A stretch of DNA of 16,466 nt from Mageeibacillus sp. UBA5770. Its GTDB lineage: Bacteria; Bacillota_A; Clostridia; Saccharofermentanales; Saccharofermentanaceae. A program made the position numbers and the translations under genes. A model generated the notes under the pieces. It was not told the DNA's origin and did not search any database. It worked only from the letters and a program-made list of their open reading frames with translations. Location of the stretch: positions 1 to 16,466 of the forward strand of contig DIEQ01000122.1 of NCBI GenBank assembly GCA_002418705.1. Reading direction: 5' to 3'. Of this stretch, positions 1-7,513 are shown piece by piece (the stretch's first letter is position 1; the number at the start of each line of letters is the position of its first letter).

Positions 1-992
<992 letters not shown>

Positions 993-1029
993 AAAACGCC
1001 TTCCCTGCAAGGATCTGCAGGGAAGGCGT
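993..1029 (-). terminator. Terminator of the GH3 gene
   Basis: A perfect 14-bp stem, ACGCCTTCCCTGCA with TGCAGGGAAGGCGT, closes a 6-nt loop. On the minus strand the hairpin runs into a short U run (TTTT). It begins 11 bp past the stop codon of the GH3 glycosidase. On the plus strand the stem is followed by a T-rich stretch, so it might work both ways. Confidence 0.85.
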
Positions 1030-1040
1030 ACAGTTATTTT

Positions 1041-3833
1041 TTATACTTTCATATACTCGTCGATGTTTGCTATATCCTTAATGTCCTTTTCAAATCTGAA
1101 CTTCAATTTCTGCAGCTGCACGCCGCTTTGGGCAAAATACAGTCTGACTATCGCATATTTTGAATGCAAAAGAACCTTCTTATACTGCTGAGTCCAGTTG
1201 CCGCCCGTGCCGTTCCATGTAAATACACCGACCGGGGTACTCTGACAATAGATGGTAATCGGAATCTGTGACAGCTCACTCAAGTCAGATTTCGCCGTCA
1301 ATTCCACACTGTAGCCTCCCTGACGCGGAACATCCAGGGCAAATACAAAGCTCGAACCCTTTGTCGTATCCACATCCTGAAGGGGTATCTCGGTTCCGTC
1401 CCCGAGTGTATAATACACAACTTCCTGCTGTTCAAAATCTTCATCCGAGCCGGAAGTATTGATAACACTTATGTCAGCTTCCTGCCCGTTCATCCTGGCA
1501 AGAGCATGGGTATCAAGCAGGAATCGGCAGATATTTGCGCTGTTGCGCTGCAGTTCCCCGCGTGTTAACGTTCCGTTCCCCAATGCCTCCAGCGTATTGT
1601 CACCCGTGCTGTTAACCGCGGCATCCGGACAAACCATATAAATATCATTCTGGGAACGCGCCATGGCTGCAAAATTCGTTTTGACGGGGGCCGTTCCTTT
1701 TTCATTTATGAAGGCCCACCAGTCCGTCATGACAATGCCCTTGAAATTCCACTCATTCCTTAAAATCCGCGTATTCAGATCATAACGACCGGCGGTCCAT
1801 ATTCCATTTACTGCACCATAAGTAGTCATAATGGATGAAGCACGGCCCTCTTTTACCGCGATTTCAAATCCCTTCAGATAGATTTCCCGCAGAGCGCGTT
1901 CAGAGATGACAGAGTCAATGTCATGTCTTGCTGTCTCCTGATTATTTCCGCAGAAATGTTTAATCGTTCCGGTAACGCCCGCTTTTTCCATACCGATCAG
2001 CTGGGCGGCCGCCATTTTCCCTGTCAGGAGAGGATCTTCCGAAAAATATTCAAAATTCCTGCCGTTCAGGGGATGTCTGTGAATATTCATGCCCGGTCCA
2101 AGCAGAGTATCAACTTTGTTTTTAACCATTTCCCAGTCGGTCAGTATATAGAGCGCCTCTATCAGTTTCGTATTAAATGTACACGCAAGCAAAGTCCCGT
2201 TCGGCAGGCTGAATGCCTTTGTCCCGCAGTCAAGGCGCATGCCCGACGGCCCGTCCGAACAGCAGCCGCACGGAATACCCAGCTGCTTTAAGTGTTCTGA
2301 CACACCGCCGAAAGCTGCCGCGGTACCAGGTGTAACCTTCGGGCTGCCCATCCCTTCGCCCCGAATGATACAGGCAAGGTCATCATCAGACAGCTGGGCG
2401 ACAAATGCATCCATCGATACGCGGCCTTCTTTGACATCAATAAGCCTGTACCCCTTATCCCCTGTATATGGGATTTCCGCGGGCAGGTTACGATCCCTGT
2501 GAATGGATTCCCCCACCGTGCAAAGAGGGGTATCTTCCCAGTCCATCACATAGTCTCCGGCCCCGGTAACAGCCGGCTTCATCCTCCGGAAAGAAAGCTC
2601 CGGAGCGAGCGCTTCCGAAAGTTCCTGCGTAACTACGGTCTGATCAATTACAAACTCTCCCGCTTTTTCAAGATTCCTGACACTGTTTCCGGCAAAAAGC
2701 CGGTACGTGCCCGCCTCCAGTACATAACAGGATTTATGTCCCGTTACTCCCGAGTCATCATATGATGCAAACTCATTCTTCTCCACAGAAAAATCCAGGA
2801 CCTGCATTTCACCGGGCTTCAGTTCTCTTGTTTTTTGAAAAGCCACAAGGCTTCTAACCGGTTTTCCCAGCCTGCCCTGCGGAGCTTCCAGGTATACCTG
2901 GACGACTTCTTTTCCTGACGCGTCACCAATATTTCGAACCGCCGCCTTCAGTCTCACAGAGGTTTCTGCCGAATCGTCAAATTCGACCATATCAATTTTG
3001 AAATTCGTATAGGAAAGGCCAAACCCAAACGGATACAGAACTTTCTCAGGTGCTGACGTTTCAAAATAGCGGTATCCGACATAGATATCCTCCGCGTAAA
3101 AATTGCGTTCGAGGTCCCCGAAAAACGCATCGGCAGGATAATCCCCGATTGAACGGGCAATTGTATCCGAAAGTTTACCGGAAGGCGAGACCTTGCCCGT
3201 CAGAACATCAACCGTACCCGATCCCCCGACCATACCGCCCTGCCAGCCATACAATACGGCGTCAGGCTTATACTCTTCGACGAAACGCATATCCATGATG
3301 CTGCCGACGTTCAGCACGACAACCATCCTTTGAAAAGAACGGCGCACTTTCGCAAACATATCCATCTCTGTAAGTGACAGCTGATAGGCTCCGGGAAGAT
3401 CTTGATTGTCCTTCTCCTCGCCCGCTGTTCTTCCGATAATGATCAGCGCCGTATCCGATACCCCGGCAATCTCATCAGTCAGGTCTTCCGACAAAGGCAT
3501 CTCTTCCTGGGACCACGGCTCATTGCCCCAGCCAATACCTTCATTAAAAGGATTCGCTTTCTCCCACTCCTTATATATATCCAGCAATTTCTGATTAACC
3601 GTAACATCCGGGCTCTCCAGAAGGGCATCCAGAATACCGGTCACCTTTGATACATTCACCATGCCGCCGGAGCCGGTTCCGCTCTTATAATAGTGCGTCT
3701 GAATTCTTCCAAAAACCGCTATATTACTGTTCTTCCCAAGCGGAAGCACATTGTTATCATTTTTAAGCAGTACAACACCCTCTGCTACAGCTTTTCTCGC
3801 CAGTTCGCAATACTCATTCCAATCCAACACCAT
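1041..3833 (-). CDS. GH3 beta-glycosidase with swapped domain order, cytosolic
   Basis: Probable beta-glucosidase or related exo-glycosidase (930 aa). The usual GH3 order is reversed. The GH3 C-terminal-type alpha/beta domain comes first (about 15-270; RTAGEEKD at 135-142 holds the likely acid/base Glu, VSPSGKLSDT at 215-224). A fibronectin III-like domain follows (about 300-395), then the catalytic TIM barrel (about 470-780). The barrel shows CSDGPSGMR (525-533), GRNFEYFSEDP (591-601), TIKHF (623-627) and the nucleophile motif GIVMTDWW with Asp704. A C-terminal beta-sandwich-like region (about 800-915) resembles a carbohydrate-binding module. There is no signal peptide, so it probably acts on imported oligosaccharides. 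The frame is open to a TTG at 3848, but that TTG lies within the SD; GGGAGG sits 7 nt before the ATG at 3833. It is divergent from an AraC regulator that probably controls it. Substrate cannot be read from sequence. Confidence 0.93.
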   Translation of the reverse strand: MVLDWNEYCELARKAVAEGVVLLKNDNNVLPLGKNSNIAVFGRIQTHYYKSGTGSGGMVNVSKVTGILDALLESPDVTVNQKLLDIYKEWEKANPFNEGIGWGNEPWSQEEMPLSEDLTDEIAGVSDTALIIIGRTAGEEKDNQDLPGAYQLSLTEMDMFAKVRRSFQRMVVVLNVGSIMDMRFVEEYKPDAVLYGWQGGMVGGSGTVDVLTGKVSPSGKLSDTIARSIGDYPADAFFGDLERNFYAEDIYVGYRYFETSAPEKVLYPFGFGLSYTNFKIDMVEFDDSAETSVRLKAAVRNIGDASGKEVVQVYLEAPQGRLGKPVRSLVAFQKTRELKPGEMQVLDFSVEKNEFASYDDSGVTGHKSCYVLEAGTYRLFAGNSVRNLEKAGEFVIDQTVVTQELSEALAPELSFRRMKPAVTGAGDYVMDWEDTPLCTVGESIHRDRNLPAEIPYTGDKGYRLIDVKEGRVSMDAFVAQLSDDDLACIIRGEGMGSPKVTPGTAAAFGGVSEHLKQLGIPCGCCSDGPSGMRLDCGTKAFSLPNGTLLACTFNTKLIEALYILTDWEMVKNKVDTLLGPGMNIHRHPLNGRNFEYFSEDPLLTGKMAAAQLIGMEKAGVTGTIKHFCGNNQETARHDIDSVISERALREIYLKGFEIAVKEGRASSIMTTYGAVNGIWTAGRYDLNTRILRNEWNFKGIVMTDWWAFINEKGTAPVKTNFAAMARSQNDIYMVCPDAAVNSTGDNTLEALGNGTLTRGELQRNSANICRFLLDTHALARMNGQEADISVINTSGSDEDFEQQEVVYYTLGDGTEIPLQDVDTTKGSSFVFALDVPRQGGYSVELTAKSDLSELSQIPITIYCQSTPVGVFTWNGTGGNWTQQYKKVLLHSKYAIVRLYFAQSGVQLQKLKFRFEKDIKDIANIDEYMKV

Positions 3834-3856
3834 ATAAAGTCCTCCCAAAAGATAAA

Positions 3857-3895
3857 AATCACGTATGTTTATTTTATATGCATCCCGACGTGATT
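3857..3895. promoter_or_regulatory. GH3 promoter with an 8-bp inverted repeat around its -10
   Basis: AATCACGT (3857-3864) and ACGTGATT (3888-3895) form a perfect inverted repeat with centres 31 bp apart, about three helical turns. Between them on the minus strand is TATAAA (3873-3878), a good -10 for the GH3 gene, without a convincing -35. The weak -35 suits an activator-dependent promoter. One half-site lies just upstream of the -10 and the other near the transcription start. Use as an operator is inference. Confidence 0.45.
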
Positions 3896-3930
3896 CACAG
3901 TCTGTATTCTAGCCAAAACATAGGTCGATA

Positions 3931-3958
3931 TTGACATTTTGATTCGAATATTCATAAT
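3931..3958 (+). promoter_or_regulatory. Promoter of the AraC-family gene
   Basis: Consensus -35 TTGACA (3931-3936), a 16-nt spacer and -10 CATAAT (3953-3958), about 58 nt upstream of the regulator's start codon. Confidence 0.7.
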
Positions 3959-4016
3959 GGATATAGGAAAAGTGTACTTATTTTGACTTTTATAGAGAAG
4001 CGGCAGAGGTGCGGAA

Positions 4017-4856
4017 TTGATTTACGAACACGAACTTGTAAAAGATGATTTTCAGCTCCAGCTTCGATTTGAAATCAACGATACCGTCAGCGACTACTTC
4101 CCCGCCCACTGGCACAACCATCTCGAAATTCTTTTTGCCCTCGACGGTACCATGACGGCATACGTAAACGACCGCAAATATGAATTAAGCCGTCAGGACA
4201 TTCTTATCATCAATCCGCGCGAAATCCATTCCACACAGGTCCACGGCAAGATCCGCTACATCCTTCTTCAGATACCGCCCGATGACTTGAAACGACTGAT
4301 ACCCAATTCTGAAATGCTATATTTTGAAGAATTTTACCCCAACGGCATAACAAATAACGCATCCACACACAAAATGCAGACACTTCTGACAAAAATGAAA
4401 AATGAATTCGATAGAAAAGAAGACGGCTATCAGCTGCTTTTCAGATCCTATTTTTATGAATTCTTGCATGAGCTCTACAAAAATCACACCACAAAGCTAT
4501 CCCTTGAAAGCAAAACCAAGGCAGCCAAAAATATTCTCCGCATCGAGCAGATTATGGATTATGTAAGGGCGCACTACAAAAAAACCATAACCCTCGATGA
4601 AATATCAGCTTCCCTGTCCCTCAGCTCAGAATACTTCTGCCGCCTTTTCAAAAAATATACGGCGCAGACATTTCTTGAATACGTCAACACCGTCCGTCTG
4701 GTACATTTCTATTCCGATCTGATGCACTCCAATGACAGCATTACATACCTGATGGACAAAAACGGTATAACCAACTACAAAGTATTCATCCGCATGTTCA
4801 GGCAGGCATATGGGGGGACACCGCAGAAGATCAGAAACAGTAAAGCAAACTCGTAA
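4017..4856 (+). CDS. AraC-family transcriptional regulator with cupin sensor domain
   Basis: A 279-aa cytosolic DNA-binding regulator, the usual length for the family. The N-terminal part (about 15-95) is an AraC-type cupin with HWHNHLEILF, the region that usually binds the sugar ligand. The C-terminal part (about 175-275) carries two helix-turn-helix motifs: TLDEISASLSLSSEYFCRLFK, and a second around NYKVFIRMFRQAYGGTPQKIR. The start is TTG at 4017. An in-frame TAG lies at 3993-3995, AGAGG sits 7 nt before the TTG, and the next Met is inside the cupin domain. The divergent arrangement with the GH3 gene suggests it controls that gene and perhaps itself. It ends 5 bp from the stop of the convergent SUMF1-fold gene. 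The ligand is unknown. Confidence 0.92.
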   Translation: MIYEHELVKDDFQLQLRFEINDTVSDYFPAHWHNHLEILFALDGTMTAYVNDRKYELSRQDILIINPREIHSTQVHGKIRYILLQIPPDDLKRLIPNSEMLYFEEFYPNGITNNASTHKMQTLLTKMKNEFDRKEDGYQLLFRSYFYEFLHELYKNHTTKLSLESKTKAAKNILRIEQIMDYVRAHYKKTITLDEISASLSLSSEYFCRLFKKYTAQTFLEYVNTVRLVHFYSDLMHSNDSITYLMDKNGITNYKVFIRMFRQAYGGTPQKIRNSKANS

Positions 4857-4865
4857 CATTGTTAC
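4853..4865. repeat. Perfect palindrome between two convergent stop codons
   Basis: GTAACA-T-TGTTAC supplies the TAA stop of both the AraC gene and the SUMF1-fold gene. It is too short and lacks a U tract, so it is not a clear terminator. A related palindrome occurs at 155-167 and a shorter one at 13076-13086. Confidence 0.5.
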
Positions 4866-5551
4866 AGCACTTTATATACCGCTCTGGCAAGCCGGAATCC
4901 AAGGTCATCAATACGAAAAGTCGGATGACCACGCCGACGGCAGGAAGCCCCGCAGCCCCGTGCTTCCTCGGCCCATCCGCCGCCTCGAAAAATCCGGTAC
5001 TCTCCATATTTTTTCACATCATAGACATCCCAGCACCACTCCCAGGCATTCCCCAGCATGTCATACAGTCCCCAGGCATTCGGTTCCTTTTTACCCACTT
5101 CATGGATTTCATTACACGAATTATCATGATACCAGGCAATACGATCAAGCTCACCATACCTGTAACCGGAAGAACCCGCCATACATGCAAACTGCCACTC
5201 CCCCTCAGTAGGCAGTCGATATCCATCCGCCTCCCAATCGCAGATGACTTCCTCACCATCTTTGCCCGTAGAATAGCACTCACTAAGACCGGCCTCTTTC
5301 GAAAACAAATTACAAAACGCAACTGCTTCATTCCAGGAAATATTGACGATCGGCTTTTGATCCGCATCAAAAACATACGGCACTTTCTTTGTGACTGCCG
5401 TATACAAAGCCTCCGTTACCTGAGTCTTCGCCATAAGAAAAGGATCGACCTGAACCATACAATTCGTTTTAATTCTGTCATCTCTCATCTCAATGCGTCC
5501 ACCCGGTATCAGAATCATCTGCTCATCTGTATATTGACTAACTATATTCAT
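4862..5551 (-). CDS. SUMF1/FGE-fold protein lacking the canonical active-site Cys pair
   Basis: A 229-aa protein of the formylglycine-generating enzyme (SUMF1/EgtB/PvdO) fold. Family signatures are SWNEAVAFCNLF (72-83), YRLPTEGEWQFACMAG (111-126), GLYDMLGNAWEWCWD (161-175), FRGGGW (188-193) and DLGFRLAR (216-223). True aerobic FGE uses two Cys a few residues after the GGS motif (human Cys336 and Cys341). Here the first aligned position is Glu195 in AEEARGCGASC. Only the second position (Cys200) is kept, with another Cys at 204. It is therefore probably not a standard sulfatase-maturing enzyme; its role is unknown. There is no signal peptide or TM segment. The start is ambiguous: ATG at 5551 (AAGGAG 10 nt away) or the adjacent GTG at 5554 (7 nt). 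No sulfatase gene is in view. It is preceded by an unusual leader that suggests attenuation. Confidence 0.88.
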   Translation of the reverse strand: MNIVSQYTDEQMILIPGGRIEMRDDRIKTNCMVQVDPFLMAKTQVTEALYTAVTKKVPYVFDADQKPIVNISWNEAVAFCNLFSKEAGLSECYSTGKDGEEVICDWEADGYRLPTEGEWQFACMAGSSGYRYGELDRIAWYHDNSCNEIHEVGKKEPNAWGLYDMLGNAWEWCWDVYDVKKYGEYRIFRGGGWAEEARGCGASCRRRGHPTFRIDDLGFRLARAVYKVL

Positions 5552-5644
5552 CACTATCTATCTCCTTATTGACCCAAATACAAAAAATCCATTTACTCCC
5601 AACATTCTTCCTCTCATGCTTCACCCATACAATCGGAATAACGC

Positions 5645-5678
5645 AAAAAAACCGCTGCATAGATTATCTGCAGCGGTT
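5645..5678 (-). terminator. Terminator in the leader of the SUMF1-fold gene
   Basis: A perfect 10-bp stem AACCGCTGCA / TGCAGCGGTT with a 9-nt loop is followed on the minus strand by seven U. It lies about 94 nt upstream of the SUMF1-fold start. It may terminate the transcript of a leader ORF as an attenuator, or the old read-through transcript of guaA before the element arrived. Confidence 0.85.
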
Positions 5679-5703
5679 CATCAATAATAAAATCTCAGAA
5701 AAT

Positions 5704-5737
5704 CCGTACAGATGCGAAGCACTTCAGCCCGCATCTG
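5704..5737 (-). promoter_or_regulatory. Possible antiterminator hairpins of the SUMF1-fold leader
   Basis: CAGATGC / GCATCTG form a 7-bp stem (5709-5715 with 5731-5737), enclosing an inner GAAG / CTTC stem. On the minus RNA the stretch AUCUGUACGG that begins in its 3' arm can instead pair with CCGCUGCAGAU in the 5' arm of the terminator, giving about 10 bp with one G-U pair and one bulged C. The two pairings are mutually exclusive, as in an attenuator. Pairing is read by eye; function is inference. Confidence 0.45.
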
Positions 5738-5756
5738 CCGTAAACAGAAAGACAGG

Positions 5757-5795
5757 CTATATATCCAAATAATTGTTACAACAACAAATGAACAT
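5757..5795 (-). CDS. Putative 12-aa leader peptide MFICCCNNYLDI
   Basis: A very short ORF with an excellent Shine-Dalgarno, GGAGGAG, 7 nt before its ATG. It encodes three consecutive Cys (TGT TGT TGT) followed by two Asn, then stops. It is the first start codon downstream of a plausible promoter (5821-5850), and is followed by alternative hairpins and a terminator ahead of the SUMF1-fold gene. This resembles a leader peptide that senses amino-acid supply, here cysteine. The first hairpin begins 19 nt beyond the stop codon, which does not fit the classical trp geometry, so the mechanism is uncertain. Confidence 0.4.
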   Translation of the reverse strand: MFICCCNNYLDI

Positions 5796-5820
5796 AAGCA
5801 CGCTCCTCCTCTTTTTAATA

Positions 5821-5850
5821 AAGATAACACGACCAGCAGTGACTATTCAA
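5821..5850 (-). promoter_or_regulatory. Candidate promoter for leader ORF and SUMF1-fold gene
   Basis: Minus strand -35 TTGAAT (5845-5850), 18-nt spacer, -10 TATCTT (5821-5826). Two direct copies of AG(A/C)TAACACGA on the plus strand (5822-5832 and 5852-5862, 30 bp apart) flank it and could be regulator sites. Match to consensus is moderate. Confidence 0.4.
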
Positions 5851-5862
5851 CAGCTAACACGA

Positions 5863-6131
5863 TATTGCCCCTTATGGCAAATCTTCCTATTCTGTCCCGG
5901 TAATTAAAATATCATTTATATCAATCAGACGTGTCTCATTCAGCATCCAGCTGGCAGAAAATGGTTGCTGCGAATTTTTGATAGAACTGCACAGCGTTCC
6001 TCATATTTCCAAAATTACTCAAATTTCAGAATTTGAAACACTAATAACCTACTCTATTTACAAAAAATGCCGATAATTACAAATAGAGCATGAAAAAACC
6101 ACCTGCGATCTTCATCCGCTTATCCAGAGCA
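5863..6131. other. Intergenic stretch, no gene seen
   Basis: AT-rich with no ORF having a good ribosome binding site or recognisable product on either strand. Before the element inserted, this would have lain downstream of guaA. Confidence 0.4.
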
Positions 6132-6316
6132 AATTACTTGCTTCTGAATAGATTCCGCATTAATCAAGTTCAAAGATTCACTTCCGCATTATATATAAAT
6201 TGACTCATTCGCTTTCGAGTAGATTCCGCAGGATTGCAAAGCAATCCGAGGACTGACCGAGTGAGAAAGCGAACGAGTCAATACCGAGGACTGTTCGAGT
6301 GAAGAAGCAAGTAATT
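6132..6316. repeat. Nested palindromic repeat element
   Basis: Three stems sit inside one another. The outer arms are AATTACTTGCTTCT (6132-6145) and its exact complement (6303-6316). The middle arms are TTGACTCATTCGCTTTC (6200-6216) and 6265-6281, with one mismatch in 17. The core is GGATTGC-aaa-GCAATCC (6231-6247). Between arms, modules recur: AGATTCCGCA at 6150-6159 and 6221-6230, and CGAGGACTG at 6247-6255 and 6285-6293. It begins 3 bp after the displaced guaA stop codon (6320-6322), so in the uninterrupted chromosome it lay directly behind guaA. It looks like a REP/BIME-type or MITE-like intergenic repeat. There is no U tract for a simple terminator. Confidence 0.75.
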
Positions 6317-6319
6317 GGC

Positions 6320-6332
6320 TCACTCCCACTCA
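6320..6332 (-). repeat. attL: displaced guaA 3' tail and integration core
   Basis: TCCCACTCA (6324-6332) is identical to 15937-15945 inside the last codons of guaA. Read on the minus strand, the left copy continues GAG TGG GAG TGA (6331 down to 6320), which is Glu-Trp-Glu-stop. That is the expected original guaA end, differing from the present GAG TGG GAA TAA. The residue of the target gene at the far end is what site-specific integration into a gene's 3' end leaves behind. The guaA 3' end is a known target for integrative islands. Confidence 0.85.
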
Positions 6333-6346
6333 GAAATCACGTCCAG

Positions 6347-6460
6347 ATACTAAACATAATAGTTTAGTATTTGTGCAAGTTTCACACTCTTCGACTTTCA
6401 TATATCCCTATTATTTTTCGCTTTCCGCTTTTCTGTTATCAGAATGTTATCAGGCAGATT
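6347..6460. repeat. 114-bp direct repeat, copy 1 (left-end region)
   Basis: It matches 7514-7627 at 106 of 114 positions with no gaps. It opens with the hairpin ATACTAAAC-ataata-GTTTAGTAT and closes with the arm-like pair TGTTATCA-gaa-TGTTATCA (6434-6441, 6445-6452). It starts 14 bp inside the core repeat. Confidence 0.9.
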
Positions 6461-6539
6461 GTATTCATTTGAGACGAACTTATGTGAATCATTTTTCTTT
6501 CACTTGACTAAACTTAAAATGGTTTTCTCGTAAATTGTC

Positions 6540-6579
6540 TCTGCCCGCAATTTTTAACCGGTCAAAAATCGCGGGCAGA
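6540..6579. repeat. Strong hairpin downstream of the peptidase E gene
   Basis: TCTGCCCGC / GCGGGCAGA (9 bp) continues after one mismatch into ATTTTT / AAAAAT (6 bp), with loop AACCGGTC. No U tract follows on either strand, so terminator function is uncertain. A second small palindrome, ATTTGCAT-aag-ATGCAAAT, is at 6625-6643. The rest of 6461-6708 shows nothing recognisable. Confidence 0.55.
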
Positions 6580-6708
6580 AACAATAAATTTATAACCCCA
6601 CCGCATGGACCTCACCTTGATACTATTTGCATAAGATGCAAATTGCTATCTCTAATGGAAAGTTTGTTATAATTTCCAGACTCGACCATCTTAATTATAT
6701 ATATTATT

Positions 6709-7422
6709 TCAAATTTCTATGATTTCATTAAATGGTAACATTGCTTTTTTCTTTAATCCATTTTCATAGCATATCTTATATGATATTGCCTCACTCATTG
6801 ATGATATAACATAATAATTTCCATCTATTTCCACAAAAGCTGTCCCATTTTCCAGCGCTATCCCAGGGATGGTATCAAAGTCTTTAATCATATCGTCAAA
6901 AGAAGATCTTCCCTCCTCATTGTAGTGAGGGCAGTTAATTGCATTTATTAAACCAATACCATCAACTAGTGTATATTCCCAATTGTCTGGATTTGTAAAG
7001 TATTCACTATCACTATGACCAAATTTGAACCAGCAAATGGCACCAGCGCTAATTCCGGACAAGACTGTTCCATTTCTGTAAGCTTCTTTTAGAAAAACAT
7101 CAACACTATATCTTTTCCATACCTTTATCATTGATTCGGTATCTCCACCACCAACATAAATAATATCAGCACTCAAAATTTTTTCACGAATATCAATTTC
7201 ATTGTAGGAATTAGTAATTAAGCATAGCGTACAAACTTTACATCCTAAACTTCCAAAATAATTTTCTACCCGTTTTATGTACTCCGGTGCATCGTTGCTT
7301 GCAGTTGGAATAAACAACATAACTGGATTTGCCTTACCTGATATGGAAATAATATATTTATCGATACTTAGTGTTTGTTGTTTACTAAACTCTCCACCGC
7401 CTATAGCAACTATTTTTCCCAT
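6709..7422 (-). CDS. Peptidase E family (S51) serine peptidase
   Basis: A 237-aa cytosolic protein of the peptidase E (aspartyl dipeptidase) family, class I glutamine amidotransferase-like fold. The nucleophile elbow GISAGAICWF carries the catalytic Ser. IYVGGGDTESM is the conserved glycine-rich loop, and NCPHYNEEGRSSF carries the conserved His. The family cleaves Asp-X dipeptides; the real substrate here is unknown. The frame is open to 7479, but AAGGGGGG lies 9 nt before the ATG at 7422, giving N-terminus MGKIVAIGGGEF that starts directly with the first beta strand. It stands alone between two 114-bp direct repeats and is AT-rich, so it looks like separately acquired cargo. A role in degrading peptides linked to the neighbouring exporter is possible but unsupported. 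Confidence 0.9.
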   Translation of the reverse strand: MGKIVAIGGGEFSKQQTLSIDKYIISISGKANPVMLFIPTASNDAPEYIKRVENYFGSLGCKVCTLCLITNSYNEIDIREKILSADIIYVGGGDTESMIKVWKRYSVDVFLKEAYRNGTVLSGISAGAICWFKFGHSDSEYFTNPDNWEYTLVDGIGLINAINCPHYNEEGRSSFDDMIKDFDTIPGIALENGTAFVEIDGNYYVISSMSEAISYKICYENGLKKKAMLPFNEIIEI

Positions 7423-7513
7423 TGTGAATTGCCCCCCTTGTCCAAAAGTTTGAAATTCAATTGTTAATACCAATACCATTAGTCTTTATCTTAAATTTAT
7501 AAAACCCGCCCAC

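Noticed and set aside
3750..3758. TGTTATCA in the GH3 gene as another arm site
   Set aside because: A single octamer in coding DNA, not paired at 11 bp and far from the element.
3834..3848. TTG at 3848 as the GH3 start
   Set aside because: This TTG lies inside the Shine-Dalgarno of the ATG at 3833 and has no ribosome binding site of its own.
4859..5572. A 237-codon plus-strand open frame opposite the SUMF1-fold gene
   Set aside because: It is the antisense of a clear SUMF1 domain, has low-complexity Thr/Pro/Ile composition and no matching motifs.
6540..6579. Hairpin as terminator of the peptidase E gene
   Set aside because: The stem is strong but no U tract follows it on either strand.
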